Of a stretch of DNA of 64,000 nt, positions 35,248 to 43,454 are shown one piece after another; the first letter of the stretch is position 1; each line of letters begins with the position of its first letter. A program made the translations under genes and the position numbers. The notes beneath the pieces are model-generated. The model was not told the DNA's origin and searched no databases. It saw only the letters and a program-made list of their open reading frames with translations. The stretch is from an uncultured Flavobacteriaceae bacterium (lineage in GTDB: Bacteria > Bacteroidota > Bacteroidia > Flavobacteriales > Flavobacteriaceae), in NCBI GenBank assembly GCA_947500585.1, contig CANMSN010000004.1, positions 1-64,000 on the forward strand, in the 5' to 3' direction.

Positions 35248-35280
35248 AAATCTTAGCGGAGATCTAATAAGCTTATAACA

Positions 35281-35472
35281 TATTATCCCAGTCGTTCCTA
35301 CTTTTACAGCAATGATGTTATCAGATAAGCGCGTTAACGATTGAACGGTCTGTTTGAAATCCTTTTTGCTATTTCTGCAAAAAGATTGAGTAGTGAAAGC
35401 GTGTTAAAACGCCAAAAAAACAAATTTAAAACTCTTATTAATGAGATTCTTCGCTACGCTCTGAATGACAAA
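35281..35472. repeat. Intergenic region with dispersed-repeat copies
   Basis: The 370-bp gap before the DEAD-box gene holds GCGCGTTAACGATTGAA (from 35329), a diverged copy of the motif at 6309, and GATTCTTCGCTACGCTCTGA (from 35445), related to motifs near 27595. I see no credible gene here. Confidence 0.5.
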
Positions 35473-35482
35473 TAAAAAAGTG

Positions 35483-35490
35483 TATCTTTG
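35483..35490 (+). promoter_or_regulatory. -7 promoter element for the DEAD-box helicase
   Basis: TATCTTTG (TAnnTTTG) lies 128 bp before the ATG, implying an unusually long leader of about 120 nt for this genome. Confidence 0.65.
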
Positions 35491-35496
35491 CCGCTT

Positions 35497-35617
35497 GAAA
35501 CTCAAGACGAGTTTAAATTCCTCAGAGTGAGGATGTGTTACTAGAAGTTTAGGTTTAAGTATGTCGATTCGCTTCTTTATGTAACACTGCATAATAAATC
35601 GCATACATTAAATTAAA
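35497..35617 (+). promoter_or_regulatory. Long structured 5' leader of the DEAD-box helicase mRNA
   Basis: The leader can form several hairpins: CTTGA/TCAAG (35494-35506) competing with AAACTC/GAGTTT (35498-35514), TCCTCA/TGAGGA (35519-35533), and a long-range stem GTGTTAC/GTAACAC (35535-35541 with 35581-35587) extended by AGAAG/CTTCT. Long leaders with autoregulation are known for cold-shock RNA helicase genes; regulation here is inferred. Confidence 0.5.
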
Positions 35618-37483
35618 ATGAGCACATTCCAAGAATTAGGTCTTAATAACGACCTATTACAAGCAATTACAGATTTAGGTTTTACAAAACCAAGTGAAGT
35701 ACAAGAAAAGGCTATTCCTATTCTTTTAAACGACGAAACCGATTTAGTGGCATTAGCACAAACCGGAACTGGTAAAACAGCCGCGTTTGGTTTCCCGATG
35801 CTTCAAAAAATTGATATCGATAGCCGTACAACTCAAGGTTTAATTTTATCGCCAACTCGCGAACTTTGTTTACAAATAACTAACGAAATGAAACAATACG
35901 GTAAGTACTGCAAAGGGCTTAACGTGGTTGCTATTTACGGCGGATCGAGTATTACAGACCAGGCTAGAGAGGTTAAAAGAGGGGCACAAATTATAGTGGC
36001 TACTCCTGGTAGAATGAAAGATATGATTAGCAGGCGTTTGGTTGATATTTCTAAAATACAATATTCTGTTTTAGATGAGGCCGATGAAATGTTAAACATG
36101 GGCTTTAAAGAAGATATTACCGATATTCTGTCGCACACACCCGAAGATAAAAATACATGGTTGTTTTCTGCAACTATGCCAAGAGAAGTTGCAACTATTG
36201 CTAAAAAATTCATGCATAGTCCACAGGAAATTACTGTTGGAAATAAAAATGAAAGTACCAATAACGTTTCTCATGAGTATTATTTAGTTAATTCTAGAGA
36301 CCGTTACCAAGCTTTAAAACGTCTAGCGGATGCTAATCCTGATATATTTTCGGTGATTTTTTGTAGAACAAAACGTGATACTCAAAAAGTGGCTGAAAAC
36401 CTTATTGAAGATGGGTATAGCGCTGGAGCTTTACATGGCGATTTAAGCCAGAATCAACGTGATTTAGTCATGAAATCGTTTAGAAACCAACAAATACAAA
36501 TGCTTGTAGCAACTGATGTTGCTGCGCGTGGTATTGATGTCGACGATATTACACACGTTATAAATTACCAGTTACCAGATGAAATTGAAACCTATACACA
36601 CCGCTCTGGACGAACAGGACGCGCTGGTAAAACGGGTATTTCCATGGTTATTGTTTCTAAAAGTGAGGTGCGTAAAATAAAAAGTATTGAGCGCATTATT
36701 AAACAACAATTTGAGAAAAAAGACATCCCTGATGGTATGGAAATTTGTGAAGTACAGTTAATGTCGCTTGCAAATAAAATTCACAATACAGAAATCAACC
36801 ATGAAATTGATAAATACCTTACTAGTATTAATACTTTGTTTGAAGATTCTACCAAAGATGAATTAATCAAAAAATTCTTTTCAGTTGAATTTACACGTTT
36901 TTATAATTATTACAATAAATCTAAAAATTTAAATATTGCTGAAGGCTCTTTTGATAGAGATGGTGGACGCGAAGGTGGCAGAGGTTTTGGAAGTAAAAAT
37001 GATTCTACACGTTACTTTATAAACGTTGGTGCTAAAGATGGTTTCGACTGGATGAAACTTAAAGACTTCTTAAAAGACGTTTTACAACTTGGTAGAGATG
37101 ATGTTTTTAAAGTTGAAGTAAAAGATAGTTTCTCATTCTTTAATACAGAAAATGAAGTAAAAGAAAAAGTTTTAGCATTCTTTACCGATTACAAACATGA
37201 AGGTCGTTTTGTAAATGTAGAAGTATCTGAAAATCGTGGTGGTGGAAAACGCAACGACAGACGCGGAGGTGGAAAACGTGACGGACGTGGTGGCGGAAGA
37301 CGCGACGATAGAAAAAATGGTTCAGGAAACAGAAACGACAGACGCGGTGGTGGAGATTCATACTCAAAATCAAGACGCTCTGGAAGTGATTCAAATTCAA
37401 GTTCAGATAGACCTAGACGTTCAGATTCTAATTCAAACTCTGGAAAACCTAGCTTTGATAGACCAAGACGTTCTCGTAGATAG
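35618..37483 (+). CDS. DEAD-box RNA helicase with DbpA-type RNA-binding domain and RGG tail
   Basis: A 621-residue helicase of the DeaD/CsdA group. Helicase core 1-370 with the Q motif, AQTGTGKT (I), PTRELCLQ (Ia), DEADEMLNMGF (II), SATMP (III) and HRSGRTGRAG (VI). Residues about 455-535 match a DbpA-type RNA-binding domain (FINVGAKDGFDWMKLKDFL). The last 85 residues are Arg/Gly/Asp and then Ser rich. Likely roles: ribosome assembly and mRNA unwinding in the cold. It has its own promoter and a long structured leader. Confidence 0.93.
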   Translation: MSTFQELGLNNDLLQAITDLGFTKPSEVQEKAIPILLNDETDLVALAQTGTGKTAAFGFPMLQKIDIDSRTTQGLILSPTRELCLQITNEMKQYGKYCKGLNVVAIYGGSSITDQAREVKRGAQIIVATPGRMKDMISRRLVDISKIQYSVLDEADEMLNMGFKEDITDILSHTPEDKNTWLFSATMPREVATIAKKFMHSPQEITVGNKNESTNNVSHEYYLVNSRDRYQALKRLADANPDIFSVIFCRTKRDTQKVAENLIEDGYSAGALHGDLSQNQRDLVMKSFRNQQIQMLVATDVAARGIDVDDITHVINYQLPDEIETYTHRSGRTGRAGKTGISMVIVSKSEVRKIKSIERIIKQQFEKKDIPDGMEICEVQLMSLANKIHNTEINHEIDKYLTSINTLFEDSTKDELIKKFFSVEFTRFYNYYNKSKNLNIAEGSFDRDGGREGGRGFGSKNDSTRYFINVGAKDGFDWMKLKDFLKDVLQLGRDDVFKVEVKDSFSFFNTENEVKEKVLAFFTDYKHEGRFVNVEVSENRGGGKRNDRRGGGKRDGRGGGRRDDRKNGSGNRNDRRGGGDSYSKSRRSGSDSNSSSDRPRRSDSNSNSGKPSFDRPRRSRR

Positions 37484-37588
37484 TTAAACTATTTTGTTAA
37501 TTTTTAGTCAAAATAAAACTTATAGACCTTGTTTTGTTGTTTTGTTTAGTACTTTTATAACAAAATTAGCGTTGATTAAGGGAAACAC

Positions 37589-38365
37589 ATGAAAAATAGC
37601 CTACTACTTTTTATATTATTATTAGCTTCTACTTTTTGTATAGCACAAGAAGTAGATAAAGTTATTGGTGTTGCTGTAAACGCATCTAACGGCGAACCCT
37701 TAGAGAGTGTTAACATCGTTAATTTAAACCAAGTAATAGGGACAACTACCAACAAAATGGGTGAGTTTACATTAGCTGCTAAAGTTAATGACACACTACA
37801 TTTCTCTTATTTAGGTTTTAAGTCTTTAAAAGTTAGAGTTACTAATGACTGGTTAAAGTATGGGAATTCTAAAATTGAATTAACAGAACTAGCTCTTGCT
37901 CTTGAAGAAGTGGTTGTAAATCAATTAAAACTTACAGGTTTTTTAGAAGTTGATATTAAGCAAGTTCCTATTATTAATAACAATTACCGTTACAGTATTT
38001 CTGGTTTACCTAATTCTGGTTACGAAGCAGATGCACCAGGAACGGTTAGTAAAATTATAGGTTCTATTTTTAATCCTGCCGATTTTTTACATCGTATGTT
38101 TGGTAAAAAACCAAATGAGTTAAAGAAGTTAAAAAAGATGAAGGAAGATGATGAAATAAGAAACCTTTTAGCTGCAAGATTTGACAGAGAAATGCTAACC
38201 GTTTTACTTCAGGTTGATCGTGTTGATTTAGATGAAATTGTTAGTCAATGCAACTATTCCAAAGGCTTTATACAAACAGCTAACGATTTACAAATACTTG
38301 ATGCCATTAGCGAATGTTATGAAGAATATAAAGTTTTAAGTAGAGGACGAAGTAGAAAGATTTAA
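37589..38365 (+). CDS. Carboxypeptidase-regulatory-like domain protein
   Basis: A 258-residue exported protein. The signal peptide ends at about FCIAQ. Residues 24-105 form a CarboxypepD_reg-like beta sandwich (VIGVAVNASNGEPLESVNI, GTTTNKMGEFTLAA, LHFSYLGFKSL), the domain found at the start of many TonB receptors. The rest (about 110-258) is a helical segment of unknown role with no barrel. Such stand-alone proteins are common in Flavobacteriaceae and uncharacterised. Confidence 0.82.
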   Translation: MKNSLLLFILLLASTFCIAQEVDKVIGVAVNASNGEPLESVNIVNLNQVIGTTTNKMGEFTLAAKVNDTLHFSYLGFKSLKVRVTNDWLKYGNSKIELTELALALEEVVVNQLKLTGFLEVDIKQVPIINNNYRYSISGLPNSGYEADAPGTVSKIIGSIFNPADFLHRMFGKKPNELKKLKKMKEDDEIRNLLAARFDREMLTVLLQVDRVDLDEIVSQCNYSKGFIQTANDLQILDAISECYEEYKVLSRGRSRKI

Positions 38366-38389
38366 AGTAAAAAACAGATAATAAACTTA

Positions 38390-38412
38390 ATAGGCTTTTA
38401 TAGCCTCTTTTT
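38390..38412 (+). terminator. Weak terminator hairpin
   Basis: AGGCT/AGCCT (38392-38396 with 38402-38406) around a 5-base loop, followed by a T run. The stem is only 5 bp, so the call is tentative. Confidence 0.5.
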
Positions 38413-39080
38413 TATGGATTAAACTTAATACTTTGATTATATCGCTCAATAATCTCCTCATAACTTTTAATTGTTTTTTTACACCAATCTAAACGTTTTT
38501 CTAGCTTTTCTTCTTTAGTAAGTTTCCAATTTATATCGGTCTGTTTTAGTTTTGTTGTAACATGTTGCAAAATAATAGCCGCAGAAACCGATATATTTAA
38601 ACTTTCCGTAAAACCAACCATAGGTATTTTCAAAAAACAATCAGCAGCATCTAAAACGTCTTGAGATAAGCCTTCAGTTTCCCTTCCAAAGAAAAAACAA
38701 GATTTTTTAGTCACATCAAACTCATGCAATAAACAATCGTTAGTATGAGGTGTTGTAGCAACAATTTGACACCCATTATTTTTTAAATCTGAAATACAAT
38801 CTCTTACATTATTATATCTATTTAAATCCACCCATTTTTGAGCACCCATAGCTATTTCTCTATCTATATTTTTCGAGTTTTGCTCTTCAATGATATTCAA
38901 TTCTTGAATACCAAACACATCGCAAGTTCGCATTACGGCACTTGTATTATGTAATTGATAAACATCTTCTGTAGCTACTGTAAAATGCTTAGTACGTTGT
39001 GATAATACTTTAGTGAACTTTTCCTTTCTGGGTTCTGTTAAGTAAGTCTCAAGATGTTCTAAAAGTTTTAAATTGGTCAT
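38412..39080 (-). CDS. trmH: tRNA (guanosine(18)-2'-O)-methyltransferase
   Basis: A 222-residue SPOUT methylase. TVATEDVYQLHNTSAVMRTCDVFG, split as EDVYQLHNTSAVMRTCDVFG, is motif 1; CFFFGRETEGLSQDVLDAA is motif 2; IPMVGFTESLNISVSAAII is motif 3 of TrmH. The C-terminal helices (EEKLEKRLDWCKKTIKSYEE) fit the tRNA-binding extension. A TATTTTTG element ends 5 bp before the ATG, so the mRNA is nearly leaderless. Confidence 0.92.
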   Translation of the reverse strand: MTNLKLLEHLETYLTEPRKEKFTKVLSQRTKHFTVATEDVYQLHNTSAVMRTCDVFGIQELNIIEEQNSKNIDREIAMGAQKWVDLNRYNNVRDCISDLKNNGCQIVATTPHTNDCLLHEFDVTKKSCFFFGRETEGLSQDVLDAADCFLKIPMVGFTESLNISVSAAIILQHVTTKLKQTDINWKLTKEEKLEKRLDWCKKTIKSYEEIIERYNQSIKFNP

Positions 39081-39084
39081 GTTT

Positions 39085-39092
39085 CAAAAATA
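39085..39092 (-). promoter_or_regulatory. -7 promoter element for trmH
   Basis: The minus strand reads TATTTTTG; the trmH ATG (39080) follows 4 bases after its last G. Confidence 0.6.
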
Positions 39093-39098
39093 CGGAAT

Positions 39099-39237
39099 GT
39101 CATTACGAGGAACAAAGTGACGTAGTAATCTTTTAAATTGAATCGTCATTACGAAAGAGGCATGACTGAAGTAATCTAATGAATTGTCACTAAAATTATA
39201 CAGATTGCCATACTTCTACTCCGCTCAGCATAAACTG
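39099..39237. repeat. Cluster of dispersed intergenic repeats
   Basis: Two copies of a GTCATTACGA-headed motif (39099-39132 and 39145-39179, both ending GTAATCT) and one CTTCTACTCCGCTCAGC (39213), related to the repeats flanking the GIY-YIG gene. Nothing coding is seen between trmH and the sirtuin gene. Confidence 0.6.
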
Positions 39238-39276
39238 TTCCTTTACAGCAATGACTAAAGTTAGTATATTTATAAA

Positions 39277-39960
39277 ATGAAAAAACACATCGTTATTCTA
39301 ACTGGAGCAGGTATGAGTGCTGAAAGTGGCATAAAAACATTTAGAGATGCAGACGGATTATGGGAAGGACATGATGTTATGGAAGTTGCCACACCTGAGG
39401 GCTTTGAAGCAAATCCAGAATTGGTTTTAGATTTTTACAACCAAAGACGAAGACAACTTTTTGAAGTTAAACCAAATAGTGCTCATTTTAATTTGGCCGA
39501 ATTAGAAAAGCAATATGATGTTACAATAATCACTCAAAATGTTGATGATTTACATAAACGTGCCGGTAGTAAAAAAGTAATTCATTTACATGGTGAATTA
39601 TTAAAAGTAAGAAGCACTTATGATGAACATGATATACAAAGTTGGAAAACAGATTTAGTATTAGGAGACACCTGTAAAAAAGGTTATCAATTACGCCCAC
39701 ATATTGTTTGGTTTGGAGAAGATGTGCCTATCATTGAAAAAGCAGTCTCTATTTGCGAAACTGCCGATATTTTAATCATAATTGGTACATCAATGCAAGT
39801 ATATCCAGCTGCAAGTTTAATGCATTATGTTCCAGAAAATACGCCTACTTATTTAATTGACCCTAAACCAAATATTGAAAGTAAAAAGAACTTAACAGTT
39901 ATTGCAGAAACAGCAACAATTGGAATAAAAAAAATTATAGAATTATTAACTACCTCATAA
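39277..39960 (+). CDS. cobB: Sirtuin (NAD-dependent protein deacylase), SIRT5-like
   Basis: A 227-residue Sir2-family enzyme. GAGMSAESGIKTFRDADGLW is the NAD site; TQNVDDLHKRAGSKKVIHLHGEL carries the catalytic His; VWFGEDVP and IIGTSMQVYPAA follow. FYNQRRRQL contains the Y-x-x-R pair (about Y70/R73 region) seen in desuccinylase sirtuins. The zinc module is reduced: of the four Cys normally present only one remains (DTCKKG). The family is clear; acyl preference is inferred. Confidence 0.9.
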   Translation: MKKHIVILTGAGMSAESGIKTFRDADGLWEGHDVMEVATPEGFEANPELVLDFYNQRRRQLFEVKPNSAHFNLAELEKQYDVTIITQNVDDLHKRAGSKKVIHLHGELLKVRSTYDEHDIQSWKTDLVLGDTCKKGYQLRPHIVWFGEDVPIIEKAVSICETADILIIIGTSMQVYPAASLMHYVPENTPTYLIDPKPNIESKKNLTVIAETATIGIKKIIELLTTS

Positions 39961-40108
39961 TTATTGATTTTAGTAATACTTTTTTGTTATAATAATAAAT
40001 TCGCAGCTTGATTAATAAACTATAATTAGCCACTTTCTATTATTAATCATCTACATTTGAAATACTACCAATTTTGGTAATAACCAATGTTTATAACACC
40101 ATTTATTT

Positions 40109-40897
40109 ATGTGGTTACGCGTTAGTTGTAATTTGGTTTTCGATGTAGAAATTTCAACCCCTTTTATTTTAATGTTACGCTCCCGAAGTGGCGCACAGCA
40201 ATGGATAGAACATGATGAATTCAATATAGAACCAAATATACCAGTAACTGAATATACAGATGGTTATGGAAATCTATGCCAACGTCTTGTTGCTCCATCA
40301 GGAATTTTTTCAATATACACTACCGCAGATGTTAAAACTTCAGAATTTGTAGATGTTGATTTTGGAGCTCCTTTTATAGAAATTCAAAATTTACCAGACG
40401 ATGTCCTTTGTTATTTATTACCAAGTAGATATTGTGAGTCGGACCGTTTTAACGATTTAGCTATGTCTATTACTTTTAATCAACTTCAAGGTTTTAATCA
40501 AGTAGCCGCCATTGAAGATTGGTTACGAAATACCATTAGTTATATTCCAGGTAGTAGTGATTTTCCAATTTCTGCTATAGAGGTTAACCAAAAACAATCT
40601 GGAGTCTGTAGAGATTTGGCTCATTTAGGAATAGCATTATGTAGAAGTTTGAGTATTCCTGCACGTATGGTGGTTGGATATTTATATCAACTCCAACCAA
40701 TGGATATGCATGCTTGGTTTGAAGCTTATGTTGGAGGACGTTGGTATACATTTGACGCTACACAAACTGCACCAAAAGGTGGCTATGTTGCCGTAGGGTA
40801 TGGACTTGATGCTGCAGATATTGCTATTTTCAACCAATTTGGTCCAGCAGTTTATCCAATACAGCAAATTACTACTGTAGAACAGATTAAAAATTGA
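40109..40897 (+). CDS. Transglutaminase-like (Cys protease fold) protein
   Basis: A 262-residue cytosolic protein. The N-terminal beta domain (1-110) is of the kind found in bacterial transglutaminase-like proteins. The catalytic triad is visible as SGVCRDLAHLGIALCR (Cys), MDMHAWFEAYVGGRWY (His) and TFDATQ (Asp). The family includes peptidases and amidases. No operon partner: it lies between the sirtuin and a convergent glycosyltransferase. Substrate unknown. Confidence 0.87.
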   Translation: MWLRVSCNLVFDVEISTPFILMLRSRSGAQQWIEHDEFNIEPNIPVTEYTDGYGNLCQRLVAPSGIFSIYTTADVKTSEFVDVDFGAPFIEIQNLPDDVLCYLLPSRYCESDRFNDLAMSITFNQLQGFNQVAAIEDWLRNTISYIPGSSDFPISAIEVNQKQSGVCRDLAHLGIALCRSLSIPARMVVGYLYQLQPMDMHAWFEAYVGGRWYTFDATQTAPKGGYVAVGYGLDAADIAIFNQFGPAVYPIQQITTVEQIKN

Positions 40898-40905
40898 GTC
40901 GTATA

Positions 40906-42072
40906 TTAATTAGAGTTTTTCTCCTCTATCCATTTACTCATAAACTTAGTACTTTGCAAAGTATGGTGTTGAAGCATTTGCCCTGTAAAATTGTTTAAAC
41001 GTTTTTTGTTTAGCTGCTCAATTGCTGAATCCAGACATTCAATGAATTTTTTCTGAAAATCTGTTTTATTAAAGCGTGCGTTAATAATATCAAATCCGCT
41101 TTGTTGTTTTGAGCTCCAAATGGATTTATTATTATAAATTTCTATGGCTTTTTTAGCAAATAACTCTGGTGAATCTTCAATAAAGACACTAGGTTGATAA
41201 TTGCCAAACATACCTTCTGCTGCTATACTTGTCATCACAGAAGGTGTCCCATTCTTCATGGCATCAACCAATTTACCTTTTAAGCCAGCTCCAAATTGTA
41301 TGGATGCTAAACATACTTTAACTTGCTGCATCACCTCATTTACATCTTGAGCAAAACCTTTAATTAAAAACCCTTGCTTTTCATTATGTAATTGATTCAC
41401 TTTTTGTGATGCGTAGGCACCATATACATGTAATTCTGCGTTTGGTAATTGCTCTTTTATTAGTGGCCAAATAGTTTGTTTTAAATATAAAATCGCATTA
41501 TAATTGGGTTCATGTAAAAAATTACCAATTGTAACAAAATGTTCACGTTCATCAAATTTCGGAAGGTTTTTTATGTCATTTTCTGAAATTTCATCTAACA
41601 TAAAAGGTAAATACACTAAAAGCACTTCATCAAGTTTAAAATCGTTTTTAAGAATTTCCATCTCAGCTTCTGAAATAATTAAACTTAAATCACTTCTATA
41701 AATAGAAGCTATTTCGCGTTTTGCTACATCATTAAATAAGTAGGCTTTACTAAAAGGCTTGCCATCTTTAAAAGCTAGTTGCCTACCCTTTCTTAAACAG
41801 TGTAAGTCTTCAGTATCTAAAATACGTAATGCATTGGGGCACTGTTCTGCAACACGCCACCCAAATTGTTCTTCAGTCATAAAACGATCAAATAGAACCA
41901 CATTCGGATTTAATTCTTTTATAAAATCATCAAAACTAGAACTATTTAATGCTATTGTTTTTTGAAAAACGCCTATACTTTCAAGATTAAAAGCATTATC
42001 TGTTTTAGCACAAGCTGTAGCGAAAGTAATTTTATAATCATTAGATTGAAAAACTTCAATTAATTGCATCAT
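40906..42072 (-). CDS. Glycosyltransferase, GT-B type, with unclear start
   Basis: 388 residues from the ATG at 42072. The C-terminal half has GT-B/GT1-like lines (HFVTIGNFLHEPNYNAILYL, VHVYGAYA-like ELHVYGAYASQKV, FGAGLKGKLVDAMKNGTPSV). The frame stays open upstream to about 42165 and encodes LLIIGFVWPEPKSSAAGSR, which is the expected first beta strand and loop, yet no ATG, GTG or TTG occurs there; ATC at 42141 or ATT at 42120-42123 are the only near-start codons. A tandem 8-bp repeat blocks the frame further up. The true N-terminus may be damaged. Family moderately sure; acceptor unknown. Confidence 0.75.
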   Translation of the reverse strand: MMQLIEVFQSNDYKITFATACAKTDNAFNLESIGVFQKTIALNSSSFDDFIKELNPNVVLFDRFMTEEQFGWRVAEQCPNALRILDTEDLHCLRKGRQLAFKDGKPFSKAYLFNDVAKREIASIYRSDLSLIISEAEMEILKNDFKLDEVLLVYLPFMLDEISENDIKNLPKFDEREHFVTIGNFLHEPNYNAILYLKQTIWPLIKEQLPNAELHVYGAYASQKVNQLHNEKQGFLIKGFAQDVNEVMQQVKVCLASIQFGAGLKGKLVDAMKNGTPSVMTSIAAEGMFGNYQPSVFIEDSPELFAKKAIEIYNNKSIWSSKQQSGFDIINARFNKTDFQKKFIECLDSAIEQLNKKRLNNFTGQMLQHHTLQSTKFMSKWIEEKNSN

Positions 42073-42154
42073 CCTACTACCAGCAGCAGAACTTTTTGGT
42101 TCTGGCCATACAAAACCAATAATTAATAAATGTTTATCGATTGGATTGATAGAC

Positions 42155-42186
42155 TTGTTAGATTGTTAGATTGTTAGATTGTTAGA
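42155..42186 (-). repeat. Tandem octamer TTGTTAGA x4
   Basis: Four exact TTGTTAGA units (TCTAACAA on the minus strand) lie immediately upstream of the glycosyltransferase frame. Any reading frame passing through three units meets TAA. Confidence 0.88.
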
Positions 42187-42247
42187 AGTATATAACCGCT
42201 TTTCTTTATTACTGGAAAACACTAATATTTCAGAATCCGCTTTCTCT

Positions 42248-42280
42248 TTCCCCTTGGGGAAGATAGAATGTAGCATTCTA
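42248..42280 (-). terminator. Two adjacent hairpins after the haem-binding gene
   Basis: TTCCCC-TT-GGGGAA (42248-42261) and TAGAATG-TAG-CATTCTA (42264-42280) are perfect small palindromes at and just beyond the stop of the minus-strand haem-binding gene. No long T run follows, so terminator activity is only likely. Confidence 0.45.
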
Positions 42281-42751
42281 CTCAGGCTTTTTCTCCAAAC
42301 TATATTTTATACGTACTTTTTTTGCCCAATCTATAACAGAAGCTATTTGAGCATCAGTAAGTTTTGCCTCAGAATGCGTCCAAGTATAAGAATTTAGTGG
42401 CATCTCTTTTTCTTCAACCATTTCAATAAGTTCTTCAAATTTATGATCCTTCCGTTTTATCGAACTTCCCTCCCATTTTGAGACATTAAAATGTTTTTTA
42501 CCATCTTCTATGTGTTCAGCTAACCAATAATTTAATGGAGTTATATTATTGTACCACGGATATCGTGTAACGTCACTATGACAATCATAACAGGTCTCCT
42601 TTAAAATAAGTTTTACATCTTCAGGAGGATTTGTTTCAGCTAAAAAAGCGTCAATAGATGCAATATCGCCCTCATTTTTCTCTGGCACAAAAAATTGAGC
42701 AATTACAAACACGACTAATAGAAGTAAAAGTGTCTTTTTTATTACTTTCAT
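42278..42751 (-). CDS. Haem-binding domain protein (c-type CxxCH)
   Basis: A 157-residue protein with an N-terminal membrane anchor or signal (LLLLLVVFVIAQFF). The domain has ETCYDCHSDVTRYPWYNNI, where CYDCH is a haem c attachment motif, then WLAEHIEDGKKHFNVSKW and a distal MPLNSYTWTHSEAKLTDAQI with the likely Met ligand. This is the Haem_bd (PF14376-like) family, periplasmic, role in electron transfer not defined. Confidence 0.87.
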   Translation of the reverse strand: MKVIKKTLLLLLVVFVIAQFFVPEKNEGDIASIDAFLAETNPPEDVKLILKETCYDCHSDVTRYPWYNNITPLNYWLAEHIEDGKKHFNVSKWEGSSIKRKDHKFEELIEMVEEKEMPLNSYTWTHSEAKLTDAQIASVIDWAKKVRIKYSLEKKPE

Positions 42752-42810
42752 ATTTTAAATTTTATGATTTTTAATAGTATTTTAGAAGCTTAAAAGTAGT
42801 AAAATATCTT

Positions 42811-43383
42811 ATGAGTTTAGAAGAATTCTACAAAGAATTAAGTAACATAACAGCTTTACGCGAAAACCGCTTAAAGTATGCTGATATGGTATTGAAGGAT
42901 ATGCGTTTATTCCCTAAACTTATAGACATTCTATTTATGGTAGATGACAAAGTATCATGTCGTGCAGCATGGGTTTTCGAGTTTGTTTGTGTAGAATATA
43001 TTTACGCTATTATACCGCATTTAGATAGGTTTACTAAAAATTTAAAAACAATACATTTTGATTCGGCTATACGCCCCATAGCCAAAGTTTGTGAGCTTAT
43101 TGCAAAAGCATACTATTCTAAAAAATCAAATACATTACAAAAAGCACTAACACCAACTCATAAAGAATTGATTATTGAAGCCTGTTTTGACTGGATGATT
43201 AGCGATATAAAAATAGCGCCCAAAGCCTATACCATGGAGACACTTTATCTTTTTGGAAAAGATACTGATTGGATTCATACTGAACTTGTTTTAATTTTAG
43301 AGCAAGACTTCCATACGCAAAGCGCTGGTTATAAAGCACGTGCCAAACGTACGCTAGAAAAAATAAAGAAAAACAGGAAATAA
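42811..43383 (+). CDS. Conserved hypothetical protein upstream of purB
   Basis: A 190-residue all-helical protein with HEAT-like spacing (VDDKVSCRAAWVFEFVC, HLDRFTKNLKTIHFDSAIRP). No signal peptide or membrane segment. Homologues sit directly before purB in many Flavobacteriaceae and are sometimes misnamed adenylosuccinate lyase; it has none of the PurB catalytic lines. 71 bp before purB, which has its own promoter. Function unknown. Confidence 0.75.
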   Translation: MSLEEFYKELSNITALRENRLKYADMVLKDMRLFPKLIDILFMVDDKVSCRAAWVFEFVCVEYIYAIIPHLDRFTKNLKTIHFDSAIRPIAKVCELIAKAYYSKKSNTLQKALTPTHKELIIEACFDWMISDIKIAPKAYTMETLYLFGKDTDWIHTELVLILEQDFHTQSAGYKARAKRTLEKIKKNRK

Positions 43384-43421
43384 CTTACTGTTACTAACTT
43401 CGCTCTTCTAACTTTCTTTCA

Positions 43422-43429
43422 TATCTTTG
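43422..43429 (+). promoter_or_regulatory. -7 promoter element for purB
   Basis: TATCTTTG (TAnnTTTG), 25 bp before the purB ATG at 43455. Confidence 0.65.
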
Positions 43430-43454
43430 CAACTTCAAAAAAAAGAACACAAAA

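Noticed and set aside
35404-35604. Minus-strand open frame of 66 codons
   Set aside because: Covers repeat copies, the DEAD-box promoter and the leader; no ribosome-binding or protein pattern.
39961-40108. Possible small RNA or gene between the sirtuin and transglutaminase genes
   Set aside because: No hairpin with a T run, no -7 motif and no reading frame found.
42155-42186. Translational phase variation through the octamer repeat
   Set aside because: An 8-bp unit shifts the frame, but every frame through three or more TCTAACAA units contains TAA, so with four units no read-through is possible. An effect on transcription stays open.
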